A DNA stretch of 39,655 nt from Coriobacteriales bacterium (lineage in GTDB: Bacteria; Actinomycetota; Coriobacteriia; Coriobacteriales; UBA8131), in the NCBI GenBank assembly GCA_031279835.1, contig JAITHV010000098.1, positions 1 to 39,655 of the forward strand, in the 5' to 3' direction. Position 1 is the stretch's first letter; each line of letters begins with the position of its first letter. Under the pieces are notes generated by a model. That model made no database searches. It was not told where the DNA came from and saw nothing but the letters and a program-made list of their open reading frames with translations. Below, in pieces: positions 26,493 to 38,502 of this stretch. The translations under genes and the position numbers were made by a program.

Positions 26493-27053
26493 GTGGCAAT
26501 CTCTACCGCAGACTTCAAGAACGGCAAGGCCATCCTCATAGACGGGAAGCCCTGCGTCATCATCGAGTTCCAGCATGTCAAGCCTGGCAAGGGCGGAGCC
26601 TTTGTCCGCACAAAGATCCGCGACATACGCACTGGCCGTGTCAACGACCTCACGTTTCGCTCGGGCGAGAAGTTCGAGGAGGTGCGCCTCGAGTCCAAGG
26701 AGATGCAGTTCCTGTACAGCGACGGCGACGACCTGCACTTCATGGACACCTCCGACTACAACCAGATGGCGCTTGGCGCCGCAGCGGTTGGGTCGGCGGC
26801 GCAGTGGCTCAAAGAGAACGACATGGCTACCCTTCAGTACGCTGGCGACGAGCTCGTAGGCGTCGAGCCCCCCATGTTCGTCGAGCTCGAGGTCGCCGAG
26901 ACCGAGCCCGGCTTCAAGGGCGACACCGTGCAAGGCGGCACCAAGCCGGCCACCCTCGAGACCGGCGCCGTGGTGCAAGTGCCGATGTTCATCAACACCG
27001 GCGACGTGCTCAAGATCGACACGCGCGACGGACGCTACATCACGCGTGTCTGA
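26493..27053 (+). CDS. efp: translation elongation factor P
   Basis: MAISTADFKNGKAILIDGKPCVIIEFQHVKPGKGGAFVRTKIRDIRTGRVNDLTFRSGEKFEEVRLESKEMQFLYSDGDDLHFMDT... Confidence 0.98.
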   Translation: MAISTADFKNGKAILIDGKPCVIIEFQHVKPGKGGAFVRTKIRDIRTGRVNDLTFRSGEKFEEVRLESKEMQFLYSDGDDLHFMDTSDYNQMALGAAAVGSAAQWLKENDMATLQYAGDELVGVEPPMFVELEVAETEPGFKGDTVQGGTKPATLETGAVVQVPMFINTGDVLKIDTRDGRYITRV

Positions 27054-27294
27054 GGGACTTTGACGCGAGCGGCGCGAAGGGACGGTCGCGCCAGCATGCG
27101 CGGCCGTGCGCCGTTGCCCGCTCGTTTCGCAAACGCTCACCGAACAGTTTGCCGGGCGCCATGCGCACGCGCGCGCCGCAGCCTGATAGCGACGCACTTT
27201 GAGCTATACTAGTAGCTTCATTAGGGAGTTCCGCTGTTTGACAATGGGATTCATGCCTGTGCAAGGCAACAGTCGAGAGAATACAGGAGGTGCA

Positions 27295-29214
<1,920 letters not shown>

Positions 29215-29228
29215 GCCAGGTGGAGGGG

Positions 29229-30575
29229 ATGTTTGATAAGCTGCTTATAGCAAACCGCGGCGAGGTGGCCGTGCGCATCGTACGGGCCGCCCGTGAGCTC
29301 GGCGTGCGCTCAGTCGTGGTCTATTCCGAGGCCGACAGCGAGACACTGGCAGTCAGGCTGGCTGACGAGACGGTCTGCATAGGCCCTGCCCCGTCCGCCC
29401 AGTCGTATCTTAATTTTGCTGCCATCATAGGCGCGGCGAGCTCGCGCGGCGCGCAGGCGATCCATCCCGGCTACGGCTTCCTCGCCGAGAACGCCGCCTT
29501 TGCCCGTGCCGTCAAAGACAACGACATGATCTGGGTCGGCCCTCCGCCTGAGGCTATCGAGCTGATGGGCGACAAGAGCACCGCCCGCGCCACGATGTCG
29601 CGCATCGGCGTGCCAACGGTGCCCGGCTCAGACGGAGAGGTGTCCGACGCGCGCGAGGCTGCCCGTTTTGCCGAGGAGGTCGGATACCCCATCCTCATCA
29701 AGGCAAGCGCAGGCGGCGGCGGCAAAGGCATGCGCGAGGTACATGCTGCAGCAGACCTCGAGTCAGCCTTTGTCGCAGCACAAAGCGAGGCGCAGGCCGC
29801 GTTCGGAAACGGGGCGGTCTACCTCGAGAAGCTCGTGGCCAATCCGCGTCACGTGGAGATTCAGGTTCTGGCAGACACCCATGGCAACGCCCTGCACCTC
29901 TGCGAGCGTGACTGCTCGATACAGCGCCGCCATCAAAAGCTCCTCGAAGAGGCGCCTTCTCCCGCGCTTGACGCAGCGCTGCGCCAGCGCATGGGCGAAG
30001 CGGCACTTGCCGCCGTGCGCGAGGTGTCCTACGAGGGCGCCGGGACTGTCGAGTTCCTGCTCGACGCAGACGGCCGGTTCTATTTCATGGAGATGAACAC
30101 GCGCGTGCAGGTCGAGCACCCGGTTACCGAGCAGGTGACCCAGACTGACATCATCAAGGAGCAGCTGCGCATCGCTGCAGGCGAGCCGATCAGCTTTTTG
30201 GCGCGCGCCCCGCTCGAGCCAGTGGGGCACTCCATCGAGTTTCGCATCAACGCCGAGGACCCAGACGCCGCCTTCATGCCCTGCCCAGGCACGATCACGC
30301 GACTCATGTTGCCGGGCGGCCCCGGCGTGCGGGTAGACACCCATGTCTACGAGGGTTATCGGGTCCCACCGACGTACGACTCTCTCATCGCAAAGCTCAT
30401 CGTCTGGGGAGCCGACCGCGACGAGGCGATCGCTCGTGGCAGACGCGCCTTGGACGAGCTGGTTGTCGAGGGCATCAAGACCACGGCGTCCTTCCACCGG
30501 GCGCTGCTTGATGTTGATGCCTTCAAGCAAGGAGACGTGCAGACCGACTTCATCGAGCGGCACGTGCTCGGCTAG
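29229..30575 (+). CDS. accC: biotin carboxylase (AccC/PycA-type)
   Basis: MFDKLLIANRGEVAVRIVRAARELGVRSVVVYSEADSE; IHPGYGFLAENAAFA; ASAGGGGKGMREV; ERDCSIQRRHQKLLEEAPSP; FYFMEMNTRVQVEHPVTE. Start moved from ORF-track 29031. Confidence 0.96.
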   Translation: MFDKLLIANRGEVAVRIVRAARELGVRSVVVYSEADSETLAVRLADETVCIGPAPSAQSYLNFAAIIGAASSRGAQAIHPGYGFLAENAAFARAVKDNDMIWVGPPPEAIELMGDKSTARATMSRIGVPTVPGSDGEVSDAREAARFAEEVGYPILIKASAGGGGKGMREVHAAADLESAFVAAQSEAQAAFGNGAVYLEKLVANPRHVEIQVLADTHGNALHLCERDCSIQRRHQKLLEEAPSPALDAALRQRMGEAALAAVREVSYEGAGTVEFLLDADGRFYFMEMNTRVQVEHPVTEQVTQTDIIKEQLRIAAGEPISFLARAPLEPVGHSIEFRINAEDPDAAFMPCPGTITRLMLPGGPGVRVDTHVYEGYRVPPTYDSLIAKLIVWGADRDEAIARGRRALDELVVEGIKTTASFHRALLDVDAFKQGDVQTDFIERHVLG

Positions 30576-30592
30576 GGAGGCACTACAGCTCT

Positions 30593-30997
30593 ATGCGCAC
30601 AGGTACAGGTATAGGAGAGAAGGAGTTGCGTGTGGTTACCGACCAGCAAGCAAGCGGGCTGACGATTGGCCCCGGCGTCGTCGAGACCATCATCGCCCTG
30701 GCAGCGGTCAAGGTCGATGGCGTGGCGACGGTCGGCGGTCGAGGGCCTGCCGCTGGCGCCAGCAGGGGGCTGCTCGCGTCAATCTTCGGAAAGCGCGCCT
30801 CGACAAGCGGTGTCGCTGTCTTCGAGAACGACGACAAGGTGATCGTGGAGGTCTGTGTGCAGGTGCTCTACGGGTACCGCCTCCCCGACATCGCAGAAGG
30901 CATCCGGCTCGCGGTGGCAGACGCTTTGTCGAGCCAGGCAAGCATGACTGTCGACGCAGTGAACGTGACCATCGACGGCATACAGTTCGTTGCATAG
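30593..30997 (+). CDS. Asp23/Gls24-family envelope stress protein
   Basis: GLTIGPGVVETIIALAAVKVDGVATVGG...VIVEVCVQVLYGYRLPDIAEGIRLAVADALSSQASMTVDAVNVTIDGIQF. Confidence 0.92.
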   Translation: MRTGTGIGEKELRVVTDQQASGLTIGPGVVETIIALAAVKVDGVATVGGRGPAAGASRGLLASIFGKRASTSGVAVFENDDKVIVEVCVQVLYGYRLPDIAEGIRLAVADALSSQASMTVDAVNVTIDGIQFVA

Positions 30998-31072
30998 TCA
31001 GGCGAAAGGCGGCAAGACGGCGCGCTATGTGGGCAGAGCATGAGACGATTACACCGAGACCGAGGAACCTGC

Positions 31073-31630
31073 ATGGATAAGCCCGGCGAGTATCAAACAC
31101 GAAAGGCGGCGCGGCGCAAGGCATTGCAGCTGCTGTACCAGGCAACCATGAGCGGGGAGCCGGTCGAGAGGATACTCTCTGAGGAGCTGTACCTGGAAGA
31201 GGTTGGCGTGCCCTGCGAGTTCACCAAGATGCTCTTGATCGGCACGATGGGCCACCTCAAAGAGATAGACGCCTATATTGCCCGCACTTCAGCAAACTGG
31301 AAGATCGACCGTATGCCGCTCGTGGACCTCGGCGTCTTGCGCATGGCGACCTTCGAGCTTCTCTACGTTGACGAAGTGCCGTTCGGGGTCTCCATCAACG
31401 AGGCGGTCGAGCTTGCCAAGCACTTTGGCTGTGAGGACGAGTCCTCGCGTTTTGTTAACGGCGTGCTGGGCAGGATAGCACGTGAGCTTGACGAGTTGGC
31501 GGCCGACGACGCTGGATGCGGCGCGCTGCCCGATGCCGAGGTCGGTATCACCGCACCAGGACCGCGCCAGCCCGCTTCTTGCGACTTTGCGGGCTTGGAC
31601 GAGAAGGACAGGAGCAGAGAGCATGGCTGA
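31073..31630 (+). CDS. nusB: transcription antitermination factor NusB
   Basis: TRKAARRKALQLLYQATMSGEPV...DAYIARTSANWKIDRMPLVDLGVLRMATFELLYVDEVPFGVSINEAVELAKHFGCEDESSRFVNGVLGRIAREL. Start moved to MDKPG. Confidence 0.95.
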   Translation: MDKPGEYQTRKAARRKALQLLYQATMSGEPVERILSEELYLEEVGVPCEFTKMLLIGTMGHLKEIDAYIARTSANWKIDRMPLVDLGVLRMATFELLYVDEVPFGVSINEAVELAKHFGCEDESSRFVNGVLGRIARELDELAADDAGCGALPDAEVGITAPGPRQPASCDFAGLDEKDRSREHG

Positions 31631-31913
31631 TCAGACTACCTACACGCGTATGCGCGAGAACCTTGAGGAGATTGTCGTCCAGGTGCGCTCAAAAGACGTG
31701 CCGCTGGAGAAGTGCCTCGACCTGTTTGACGAGGCTCTCAAGATAGGAAGGCGCTGCATCGACCTTATCGACCGAACCGACCTGGCCGCTGCAACGACAA
31801 CCGGTCAAGACGACGCGGACTCACGCGCCGAGGCCCCGTCAGGCCCGCAGGAACGAGCGAGCACACCAGCTACGGAAGCCCGCCCGCCCGAGCCTCATAC
31901 CAGCAACCAGTGA
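31623..31913 (+). CDS. xseB: exodeoxyribonuclease VII small subunit
   Basis: MADQTTYTRMRENLEEIVVQVRSKDVPLEKCLDLFDEALKIGRRCIDLID followed by a low-complexity tail; ATG overlaps the end of nusB. Confidence 0.85.
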   Translation: MADQTTYTRMRENLEEIVVQVRSKDVPLEKCLDLFDEALKIGRRCIDLIDRTDLAAATTTGQDDADSRAEAPSGPQERASTPATEARPPEPHTSNQ

Positions 31914-31914
31914 C

Positions 31915-33882
31915 GTGACGGGGGGAGAAGGCATCCTGCAGGGCATCGAGCGTCCTTGTGACCTTCGGTCCCTCACGAACCCTGAGCTTCGACAGCTTGC
32001 GGCAGAGATCCGGGCGCGCCTCGTCGAGGTGACCTCTGTAACAGGAGGGCACCTCGCTTCTTCGCTCGGCACTGTCGAGATACTGCTCGCGCTCCACCGC
32101 CTCTATGATTTCTCCGTAGACCGCCTGGTCTTTGACGTCGGCCATCAGGCCTATGCCCACAAGCTTGTTACCGGGCGCAACGGACAATTTGACACGTTGC
32201 GCACGTTTGCGGGCGTCTGTGGCTTTCCGCGCCGCGACGAGAGCCGCTACGACACGCACGAGTCCGGCCATGCGTCCGACTCACTTTCGATTGCCTGCGG
32301 GCTGGCTGCCGCCCGCGACCTCAAGGGCAGCGACGAGCGCATAGCGGTGCTCGTCGGAGACGCCGCCTTGTCGGGCGGCATGGCGTTCGAGGCTTTGAAT
32401 CAGATTGGGCACTGCAAGACGGACATCACCATTGTGCTCAACGACAACGAGATGAGCATATCGCGCAACGTTGGCGCCTTGTCTCTCTACCTCGTCAAGG
32501 TCCGGATGAGCAGGCCGTACACCCGGACGCGCGACACGGTAGAGGGTGGCCTTCGACGAATCGGCAGGGCCGGGGCGGCACTGGTCAACGCCGGAGAGCG
32601 CGCCAAAAGCTCTGCTAAGACGCTGTTTGTTCCAGGCATGTTCTTTGAAGACATGGGGATAAAATACATCGGTCCCATCAACGGCCACAACATCGGCATG
32701 CTTCATGAGGCGCTCAAGACCGCCATGGAATACCACGGCCCCATCCTTATCCATGCCTTGACTCAAAAGGGCCGTGGCTACGGCCCTGCCGAGCGGCATC
32801 CCGACCTATACCATGGCGTGGGTCCCTTTGACCCAAAGTCGGGCGAGCTCAAGGCGGCAGGCGGCAATGGGCTGACCTTCACGGCTGCATTCTCAGAAGC
32901 ACTTGTTGATGAAGCATCACATAACACCGACATCGTAGCCATCACGGCCGCGATGGAGGACGGCACGGGGCTCAACGCCTTTAAACAGGAGTACCCTGAG
33001 CGGTTCTTTGACGTTGGGATTGCCGAAGAGCACGCCGTGGCGCTCTCTGCCGGCCTCGCGCTCGGCGGGAAGCTGCCTGTGGTCGCTATCTACTCGACGT
33101 TCCTGCAGCGTGCCTTTGACCAACTTGTGATCAATGTTGCCTTGCAAAAGCAGCATGTGGTCTTTTGCATCGACCGCGCCGGTCTGGTGGGAGAGGACGG
33201 GCCGACGCACCACGGCGTCTTCGACCTCGTCTACCTGCGAGCCATACCCGGCATGCGCGTCATTGCCCCGGCCGATGCCGATGAGTTCAAGGCAGCGCTG
33301 CACACGGCGCTGAAGATGACGGACGGTCCCGTCGCGCTTCGCTACCCTCGTGGGACCGCACCCAAGCCGCTCCAGGAGCTGTGCACTGAAGACGCCGCAG
33401 GCAACGAGGATGCCTCGGTGCCCGAAGAGGACAGCCTGCTGTTGCCAGTAGGCAAGGCAAAGCTCGTCCGCCGTGGGGGCGACGTGTGCATTCTTGCGCT
33501 AGGGAGGTTCGTTCCCGTGGCCGTCGAGGCAGCCGGCCTTCTGGCAGCTGGCGGTATCGAGGCATGCGTCTACAACATGCTCTGGGTCAAGCCGCTTGAC
33601 GAGGCGGCCGTGAGGCACGCGGCACAAACGAGGCTCATCGTCACGCTAGAGGACGGGGTCGTGCACGGCGGCTTTGGGTCGGCGGTGCTCGAGGCCCTGG
33701 CTCGCCATAGCGTCGCCGAGGCCGGTGCCGCTGTGCCTGTGCCCAACGTCTTGAACCTCGGCATCCCTGACCAGTTCGTGACTCATGGCGCCGTCTCCCG
33801 GCTCTTTGAGGAGCTCGGGCTCACCCCACGCGACATAGCTGCTGCTATACAAGTGGCCATCAATGGACAAGAGCCGTCTTGA
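31915..33882 (+). CDS. dxs: 1-deoxy-D-xylulose-5-phosphate synthase (GTG start)
   Basis: GGHLASSLGTVEILLALHRLYDF; FDVGHQAYAHKLVTGR; GDAALSGGMAFEALNQIG; VVLNDNEMSIS; DVGIAEEHAVALSAGLALGGKLPVVAIYSTFLQRAFDQ. Confidence 0.96.
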   Translation: MTGGEGILQGIERPCDLRSLTNPELRQLAAEIRARLVEVTSVTGGHLASSLGTVEILLALHRLYDFSVDRLVFDVGHQAYAHKLVTGRNGQFDTLRTFAGVCGFPRRDESRYDTHESGHASDSLSIACGLAAARDLKGSDERIAVLVGDAALSGGMAFEALNQIGHCKTDITIVLNDNEMSISRNVGALSLYLVKVRMSRPYTRTRDTVEGGLRRIGRAGAALVNAGERAKSSAKTLFVPGMFFEDMGIKYIGPINGHNIGMLHEALKTAMEYHGPILIHALTQKGRGYGPAERHPDLYHGVGPFDPKSGELKAAGGNGLTFTAAFSEALVDEASHNTDIVAITAAMEDGTGLNAFKQEYPERFFDVGIAEEHAVALSAGLALGGKLPVVAIYSTFLQRAFDQLVINVALQKQHVVFCIDRAGLVGEDGPTHHGVFDLVYLRAIPGMRVIAPADADEFKAALHTALKMTDGPVALRYPRGTAPKPLQELCTEDAAGNEDASVPEEDSLLLPVGKAKLVRRGGDVCILALGRFVPVAVEAAGLLAAGGIEACVYNMLWVKPLDEAAVRHAAQTRLIVTLEDGVVHGGFGSAVLEALARHSVAEAGAAVPVPNVLNLGIPDQFVTHGAVSRLFEELGLTPRDIAAAIQVAINGQEPS

Positions 33883-34654
33883 CGAGCTGCTCGTGGTGCG
33901 CGGCCTGGCGGCCAGCACTGACGAGGCACGGCGCGCGGTCTATGCCGGCCGTGTACGCTCAGGAACCGCTGTACTGCGCCACCCCGGCGCCCCTACCGAC
34001 ACGTCTGCCCCCCTTGAGATTGTGGCGCCTCGGCGCTATGTGTCGCGGGGAGGCCTAAAGCTTGAGGCGGCTTTGGCCGCATTCGGCCTTTCGCCTGATG
34101 GCTGGCGTTGCATAGACGTCGGCGCCTCGACGGGCGGTTTCACTGACTGCCTGCTAGCAGCGGGCGCTGAGGAAGTGTGTGCCGTAGACGTGGGATACGG
34201 CCAGTTTGACTGGTCGCTGCGCAACGACGCGCGCGTGCGGCTTTTCGAGCGCACGAACATCGCCAAGGTCTCGGTCACAGCGCTCGGCGGGCCGTTTGAC
34301 CTCGCCGTCGTTGACGTGAGTTTCACGGGCCTAGCGCGCCTGGCCCCGGTTCTTGAGGCGCTTGTAGCGCCCCAGGGCAGCCTCGTGGCGCTCGTCAAGC
34401 CGCAGTTCGAGCTTCCTCGACACCTCGTAAAGAACGGCTTGATAAACGATAGGGAGTTGCATGCACAGGCAGTCACTGCTGTGATGGAAAAACTTGCACG
34501 TGGACATCTTGTCACACGGGGGCTGACGTATTCTCCTCTGCGTGGCGCACGGGGCAACACCGAGTTTTTGTTGTGGGCACAGGAGGGCGGCATACCTGCT
34601 ACTATTTCGATTGAGGATGTCGTGCGGGAGGCCCAGGCGAACCTTGGATCCTGA
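33863..34654 (+). CDS. TlyA-family rRNA (cytidine-2'-O)-methyltransferase/hemolysin
   Basis: SRLDELLVVRGLAASTDEARRAVYAGRV; YVSRGGLKLEAALAAFGL; CIDVGASTGGFTDCLLAAGAEEVCAVDVGYGQFDWSLRNDARV. Confidence 0.94.
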   Translation: MDKSRLDELLVVRGLAASTDEARRAVYAGRVRSGTAVLRHPGAPTDTSAPLEIVAPRRYVSRGGLKLEAALAAFGLSPDGWRCIDVGASTGGFTDCLLAAGAEEVCAVDVGYGQFDWSLRNDARVRLFERTNIAKVSVTALGGPFDLAVVDVSFTGLARLAPVLEALVAPQGSLVALVKPQFELPRHLVKNGLINDRELHAQAVTAVMEKLARGHLVTRGLTYSPLRGARGNTEFLLWAQEGGIPATISIEDVVREAQANLGS

Positions 34655-34737
34655 CACGACAGCCGGCGCCACGCGTGCCGCTCGTCCCCGCCCGCTGCCC
34701 CGCAACAATGAGTTGGAGGAGACAGACAAGGACACCC

Positions 34738-35691
34738 ATGAAGCTGCTTCTTATCGCAAACCACACGAACGCTGCTGCTGTCGAGGCCCTTCAGGCGGCG
34801 CGGCTGTTCCTCGAGTCCCAAGGCGTTGGCACGGAGTCTGCGTCGAGCGGGAGCCTGCTCCTCAACGACCCCGTCTACCATGACCTCGCAACGCGGGTCG
34901 GCACGTTTGACCTGGTCTGTGCCTTTGGCGGCGACGGCACGCTACTGCGCGCGGCGCGCATTGTGGCAGGCAGCGCGGCCCCGTTGCTCGGGTTCAATTA
35001 CGGCACGGTCGGCTTTCTCGCAGGGGCGACCGCAGCGAGCCTCATGCCTGCGCTTTCGGCAGCGCTCGCAGGCGATGTCGTCTACGAGCAGCGCGTTTTG
35101 CTCGAGGCGCGCATCGATTTCTCAGACGGCAGGCAAACCGTCTGCCAAGCGCTCAACGAGCTCAGCATCGGCAGGAGCAACTTCGGGCGCAGCATCCAGT
35201 TGCACCTCTCCATAAACGGAGACCACCTCTTTGACCTGCGTGGAGACGGGGTGATCATAGCAACCGCCACCGGCTCGACGGCCTATGCGCTCGCAGCAGG
35301 CGGGCCGTTGCTGACGCCGGGACACCGTGGGCTGTGTGTCGTGCCGGTATGTCCGCATCCCCTGGCGACGCCGGCGATAGTGACCGCCCCCGAAGACGTC
35401 GTTGAGTTGCGGCTGGTCCCAAAGCTTGGCCAGTCGCCTTGTGTGTACACCGACGGGCAGCTCGTAGAGCCCAGCCCAATGCACGCAGGCGCCGACGTGC
35501 GCTCCCGTGACACAGCAAAACACGAGCATCACAATAATGGCATGGCTGGCGAACAAGAGGGCGGATACCCCCTGGTGGGCGCCGTGACCGTTAAAAAGTC
35601 GCCGCATGTCCTGACTCTGGTGCGGTACAACACCCCTGACTTCTACACCAGCCTCGCGGCCCTGTTCAACGGCGGCAGCCATGCTCGATGA
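34738..35691 (+). CDS. nadK: NAD kinase
   Basis: MKLLLIANHTNAAAVEALQAA; VCAFGGDGTLLRAARIV; LLGFNYGTVGFLA; DGVIIATATGSTAYALAAGGPLLTP. Start moved to MKLLL. Confidence 0.95.
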   Translation: MKLLLIANHTNAAAVEALQAARLFLESQGVGTESASSGSLLLNDPVYHDLATRVGTFDLVCAFGGDGTLLRAARIVAGSAAPLLGFNYGTVGFLAGATAASLMPALSAALAGDVVYEQRVLLEARIDFSDGRQTVCQALNELSIGRSNFGRSIQLHLSINGDHLFDLRGDGVIIATATGSTAYALAAGGPLLTPGHRGLCVVPVCPHPLATPAIVTAPEDVVELRLVPKLGQSPCVYTDGQLVEPSPMHAGADVRSRDTAKHEHHNNGMAGEQEGGYPLVGAVTVKKSPHVLTLVRYNTPDFYTSLAALFNGGSHAR

Positions 35692-37327
35692 GCTGCGCGT
35701 CAGGGATGTCGCGCTCATCCAAGAGGCCCACTTGTGCTTTGGCCCGGGGCTGTGCGCGCTCACCGGAGAGACCGGGGCTGGCAAGACGGCACTGCTGGTG
35801 GCGCTCAAGCTCCTGGTAGGGGAGCGGGCAGACACTGCTTTCGTGCGCGACGGTGCCGAGGAGCTGCGCGTAGAGGCGGTCTTCTCAGAGACGGCATGCG
35901 ACGATAACGGCGAAGTTGCGACAACAGAGCGCCTGGCCACGCGACGTGTTGGCAGCGAGGGGCGCTCGCGCTGCATGCTTGACGACGAGATGGTGACGGT
36001 CAAGGCGCTCGCCGAGACGCTCGGTCCGCTCGTGGACCTCTGTGGCCAGCACGAGCACCAGTCGCTGCTGCGCCCCGGCGCGCACCTTGCGGCCATCGAC
36101 TACTACGGCGGCGAAGAGCTCGCTTGCGCAAAAGACAACTATCGCAGCGCGTTTGCGGCCTACCATGAGGCCGTCCGCGCGTCCGCTCGTCTGGAGGAGC
36201 TTGCGAGGGCCTCGACGCTCGCATGGGAGCACGCGGCCTTTCTTGCACGCGAGGTAGACGCTGTTGCGCCACTGGAGGGCGAGCATGAGGCGCTTGAGGC
36301 GCAGCTGCCCCGGCTGCGCAACGGCGAGGGGCTGAGCCAGGCTGCGAGCGGCGCTTATGAGGCGCTGACAGGCGAGGGCGCGGCCTTGGAATCACTCGCG
36401 CTTGCTGAGGCAGTCCTGCGGCGCCAGCAAGGCGTGGACCCGCTCCTCGACGCCTTGGCTGAGAGGGTCGGCGTGATCGCCGTTGACGCTGACGACCTCG
36501 CGCTCGAACTGCGCGCCTATTGCGACGGTATCGAGTTCGACCCGGAGGCTCTTGAGCGCGCGCTCGGCAGGCTCAACGAGCTTGAGGGACTCAAGAAGCG
36601 GTTCGGGCCGAGCATGGCAGAGGTCTTTGCGGCACGAAACGACGCCGCGAGGCTCTTAGAAGACACAGACGGACTTGACGAGCGCCGTCAGCGTGCGGAC
36701 GCCGAGGCCGAGCGGACTCGCGAGGCGCTCGTTGCGGCTGCCGACGCGCTTGACGAGTGCCGCATAGCTGCCGGCGCTGCCTTCGCTGCCAGCCTGACCG
36801 AGGCTCTCGGCGGCCTTGCCATGGGCGACGTGACCCTCTCAACAGACATACGCCCTCAGCCATTCGAGTCATGGACCCAAGAGGGACCTTCGCGCTTCGA
36901 GTTGCTGTACCAAAGCGCGGCAGGAACTACGCCGCGCTCTCTGGCCCGCATCGCAAGCGGCGGTGAGCTCTCGCGCGTCTTGCTGGCCTACAAGTCCCTG
37001 GTCCACGAGGGGTCACATCCAATGACCCTTGTCTTTGACGAGATAGATGCCGGCGTGGGCGGTGCCACGGCCAACGCGATCGCCTCGCGGCTCAAGGAGC
37101 TGGCGCGCACGCATCAGGTTATCGTTGTCACCCACTTGGCCCAGGTCGCGGCATTGGCCGACGACCACTGGGTAGTCGAGAAGCAGGCTGATGACGGCGC
37201 TGTCTCGACCCGCATAGTGCGGGTTGTGGGCGAGGAGCGCGTCGACGAGATAGCGCGCATGCTTGCTGGAGAACGTGGCGAGCTCGCACGCGAGCATGCA
37301 CGACAGTTGTTAGGAGAGCAACGGTGA
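35681..37327 (+). CDS. recN: DNA repair protein RecN
   Basis: MLDELRVRDVALIQEAHLCFGPGLCALTGETGAGKTALLVALKLLVGERAD; LVDLCGQHEHQSLL; RIASGGELSRVLLAYKSL; LVFDEIDAGVGGATANAIASRLKELARTHQVIVVTHLAQVAALADDH. Confidence 0.97.
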   Translation: MLDELRVRDVALIQEAHLCFGPGLCALTGETGAGKTALLVALKLLVGERADTAFVRDGAEELRVEAVFSETACDDNGEVATTERLATRRVGSEGRSRCMLDDEMVTVKALAETLGPLVDLCGQHEHQSLLRPGAHLAAIDYYGGEELACAKDNYRSAFAAYHEAVRASARLEELARASTLAWEHAAFLAREVDAVAPLEGEHEALEAQLPRLRNGEGLSQAASGAYEALTGEGAALESLALAEAVLRRQQGVDPLLDALAERVGVIAVDADDLALELRAYCDGIEFDPEALERALGRLNELEGLKKRFGPSMAEVFAARNDAARLLEDTDGLDERRQRADAEAERTREALVAAADALDECRIAAGAAFAASLTEALGGLAMGDVTLSTDIRPQPFESWTQEGPSRFELLYQSAAGTTPRSLARIASGGELSRVLLAYKSLVHEGSHPMTLVFDEIDAGVGGATANAIASRLKELARTHQVIVVTHLAQVAALADDHWVVEKQADDGAVSTRIVRVVGEERVDEIARMLAGERGELAREHARQLLGEQR

Positions 37328-38445
37328 GCTTGGCAGGCATTGCCCAAAAGGGGCGAAAGACCAAGGATCTCGTCAAGCGCTTGACACCCGGCGACATCGC
37401 CATTATCGACCACCGCGACATCGACCGCGTCTCTGCTGAGGGACTGGTGGCAAGCGGCGTGAAGGCAGTGGTGAATGCCGCAGAGTCAAGCTCGGGGCGC
37501 TACCCGAATGTGGGGCCGGGCATTGTGGTGGGCGCCGGCATACTGCTGCTTGACGCAGTGGGCGAGGTCATATTCGAGCAGGTCGATGACGGAGACGAGC
37601 TGCGCATAGAGGGCGGCTGCGTCTACCGCGGAGACGAATTGCTGGCACAAGGCACCGTGCTCGACGAAGCAGAGGTCTCAGCTCGCCTTGACGCGGCCGA
37701 GCTACAAATGGACGCTCAGATGGAGCTCTTCGTAAAAAACACCGTCGAGTACCTGGAGCGCGAGTCGGTCAGCCTGATCTACGACCCAGTGGTCCCCGTT
37801 GTCGCCACAGAGATACGGGGACGTCAGGCGCTCGTCGTCGTGCGCGGCTATGACTACGTGCAAGACATCAAGACCCTTTTGCCGTATATCCGCGAGGTCA
37901 AGCCGGTCTTGATTGCAGTAGACGGCGGCGCAGACGCCCTGCTCGAGCGAGGCTTCAAGCCAGACATCATCCTCGGCGACATGGACTCGGTGAGCGACAA
38001 GGCTCTGTTATGTGGTGCTGAAGTGATAGCACACGCTTATGAGGACGGGTCATGCCCTTCGCGCAAGCGCCTTGAAGACCTCGGCATACACGCGCAAGAG
38101 TGGCGACTGGCCGCGACAAGCGAGGACCTCGGCCTCCTGCTGGCTTGGGAGAAGAAGGCCGACCTCATCGTGGCGCTCGGCACGCACTCAAACCTCGTCG
38201 AGTACTTGGACAAAGGGCGCAGCGGCATGGCGTCCTCGTTTTTGGTGCGGCTCAAAGTCGGCACGCGCCTTGTCGATGCAAAAGGGGTGAGCAAGCTGTA
38301 TCGCTCGGCGCCTCCCTTATGGCAAGTCCCTGTCTTGATCGGTGCCGCGCTTGTCGTCATCGTCGTCGTGGTGATGCTCTCCGCTCCCATACGCAACATA
38401 CTGAGGATACTCTGGCTGAACATTCGGACAAACTTAGGCATATGA
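37324..38445 (+). CDS. SteA-like protein (thiamin pyrophosphokinase-like fold, C-terminal TM)
   Basis: RLTPGDIAIIDHRDIDRVSAEGLVASGVKAVVNAAESSSGRYPNVGPGIVVGAGILLLD; AVDGGADALLERGFKPDIILGDMDSVSD; located tlyA-nadK-recN-steA as in other actinobacteria. Confidence 0.88.
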   Translation: MSLAGIAQKGRKTKDLVKRLTPGDIAIIDHRDIDRVSAEGLVASGVKAVVNAAESSSGRYPNVGPGIVVGAGILLLDAVGEVIFEQVDDGDELRIEGGCVYRGDELLAQGTVLDEAEVSARLDAAELQMDAQMELFVKNTVEYLERESVSLIYDPVVPVVATEIRGRQALVVVRGYDYVQDIKTLLPYIREVKPVLIAVDGGADALLERGFKPDIILGDMDSVSDKALLCGAEVIAHAYEDGSCPSRKRLEDLGIHAQEWRLAATSEDLGLLLAWEKKADLIVALGTHSNLVEYLDKGRSGMASSFLVRLKVGTRLVDAKGVSKLYRSAPPLWQVPVLIGAALVVIVVVVMLSAPIRNILRILWLNIRTNLGI

Positions 38446-38450
38446 CAACA

Positions 38451-38477
38451 AACGGAGCGAGTGTTTCTCGCTCCGTT
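38451..38477. terminator. bidirectional-type hairpin between convergent steA-like and feoB-side genes
   Basis: aacggagcgag tgttt ctcgctccgtt; perfect 11-bp stem, 5-nt loop; weak T-tract. Confidence 0.7.
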
Positions 38478-38502
38478 AGCAAACTTTGTCGGCATGCCCG
38501 TC

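Noticed and set aside
35122-36096. 324-aa minus-strand ORF
   Set aside because: Antisense to nadK/recN; low-complexity Ser/Arg-rich translation without domain signal.
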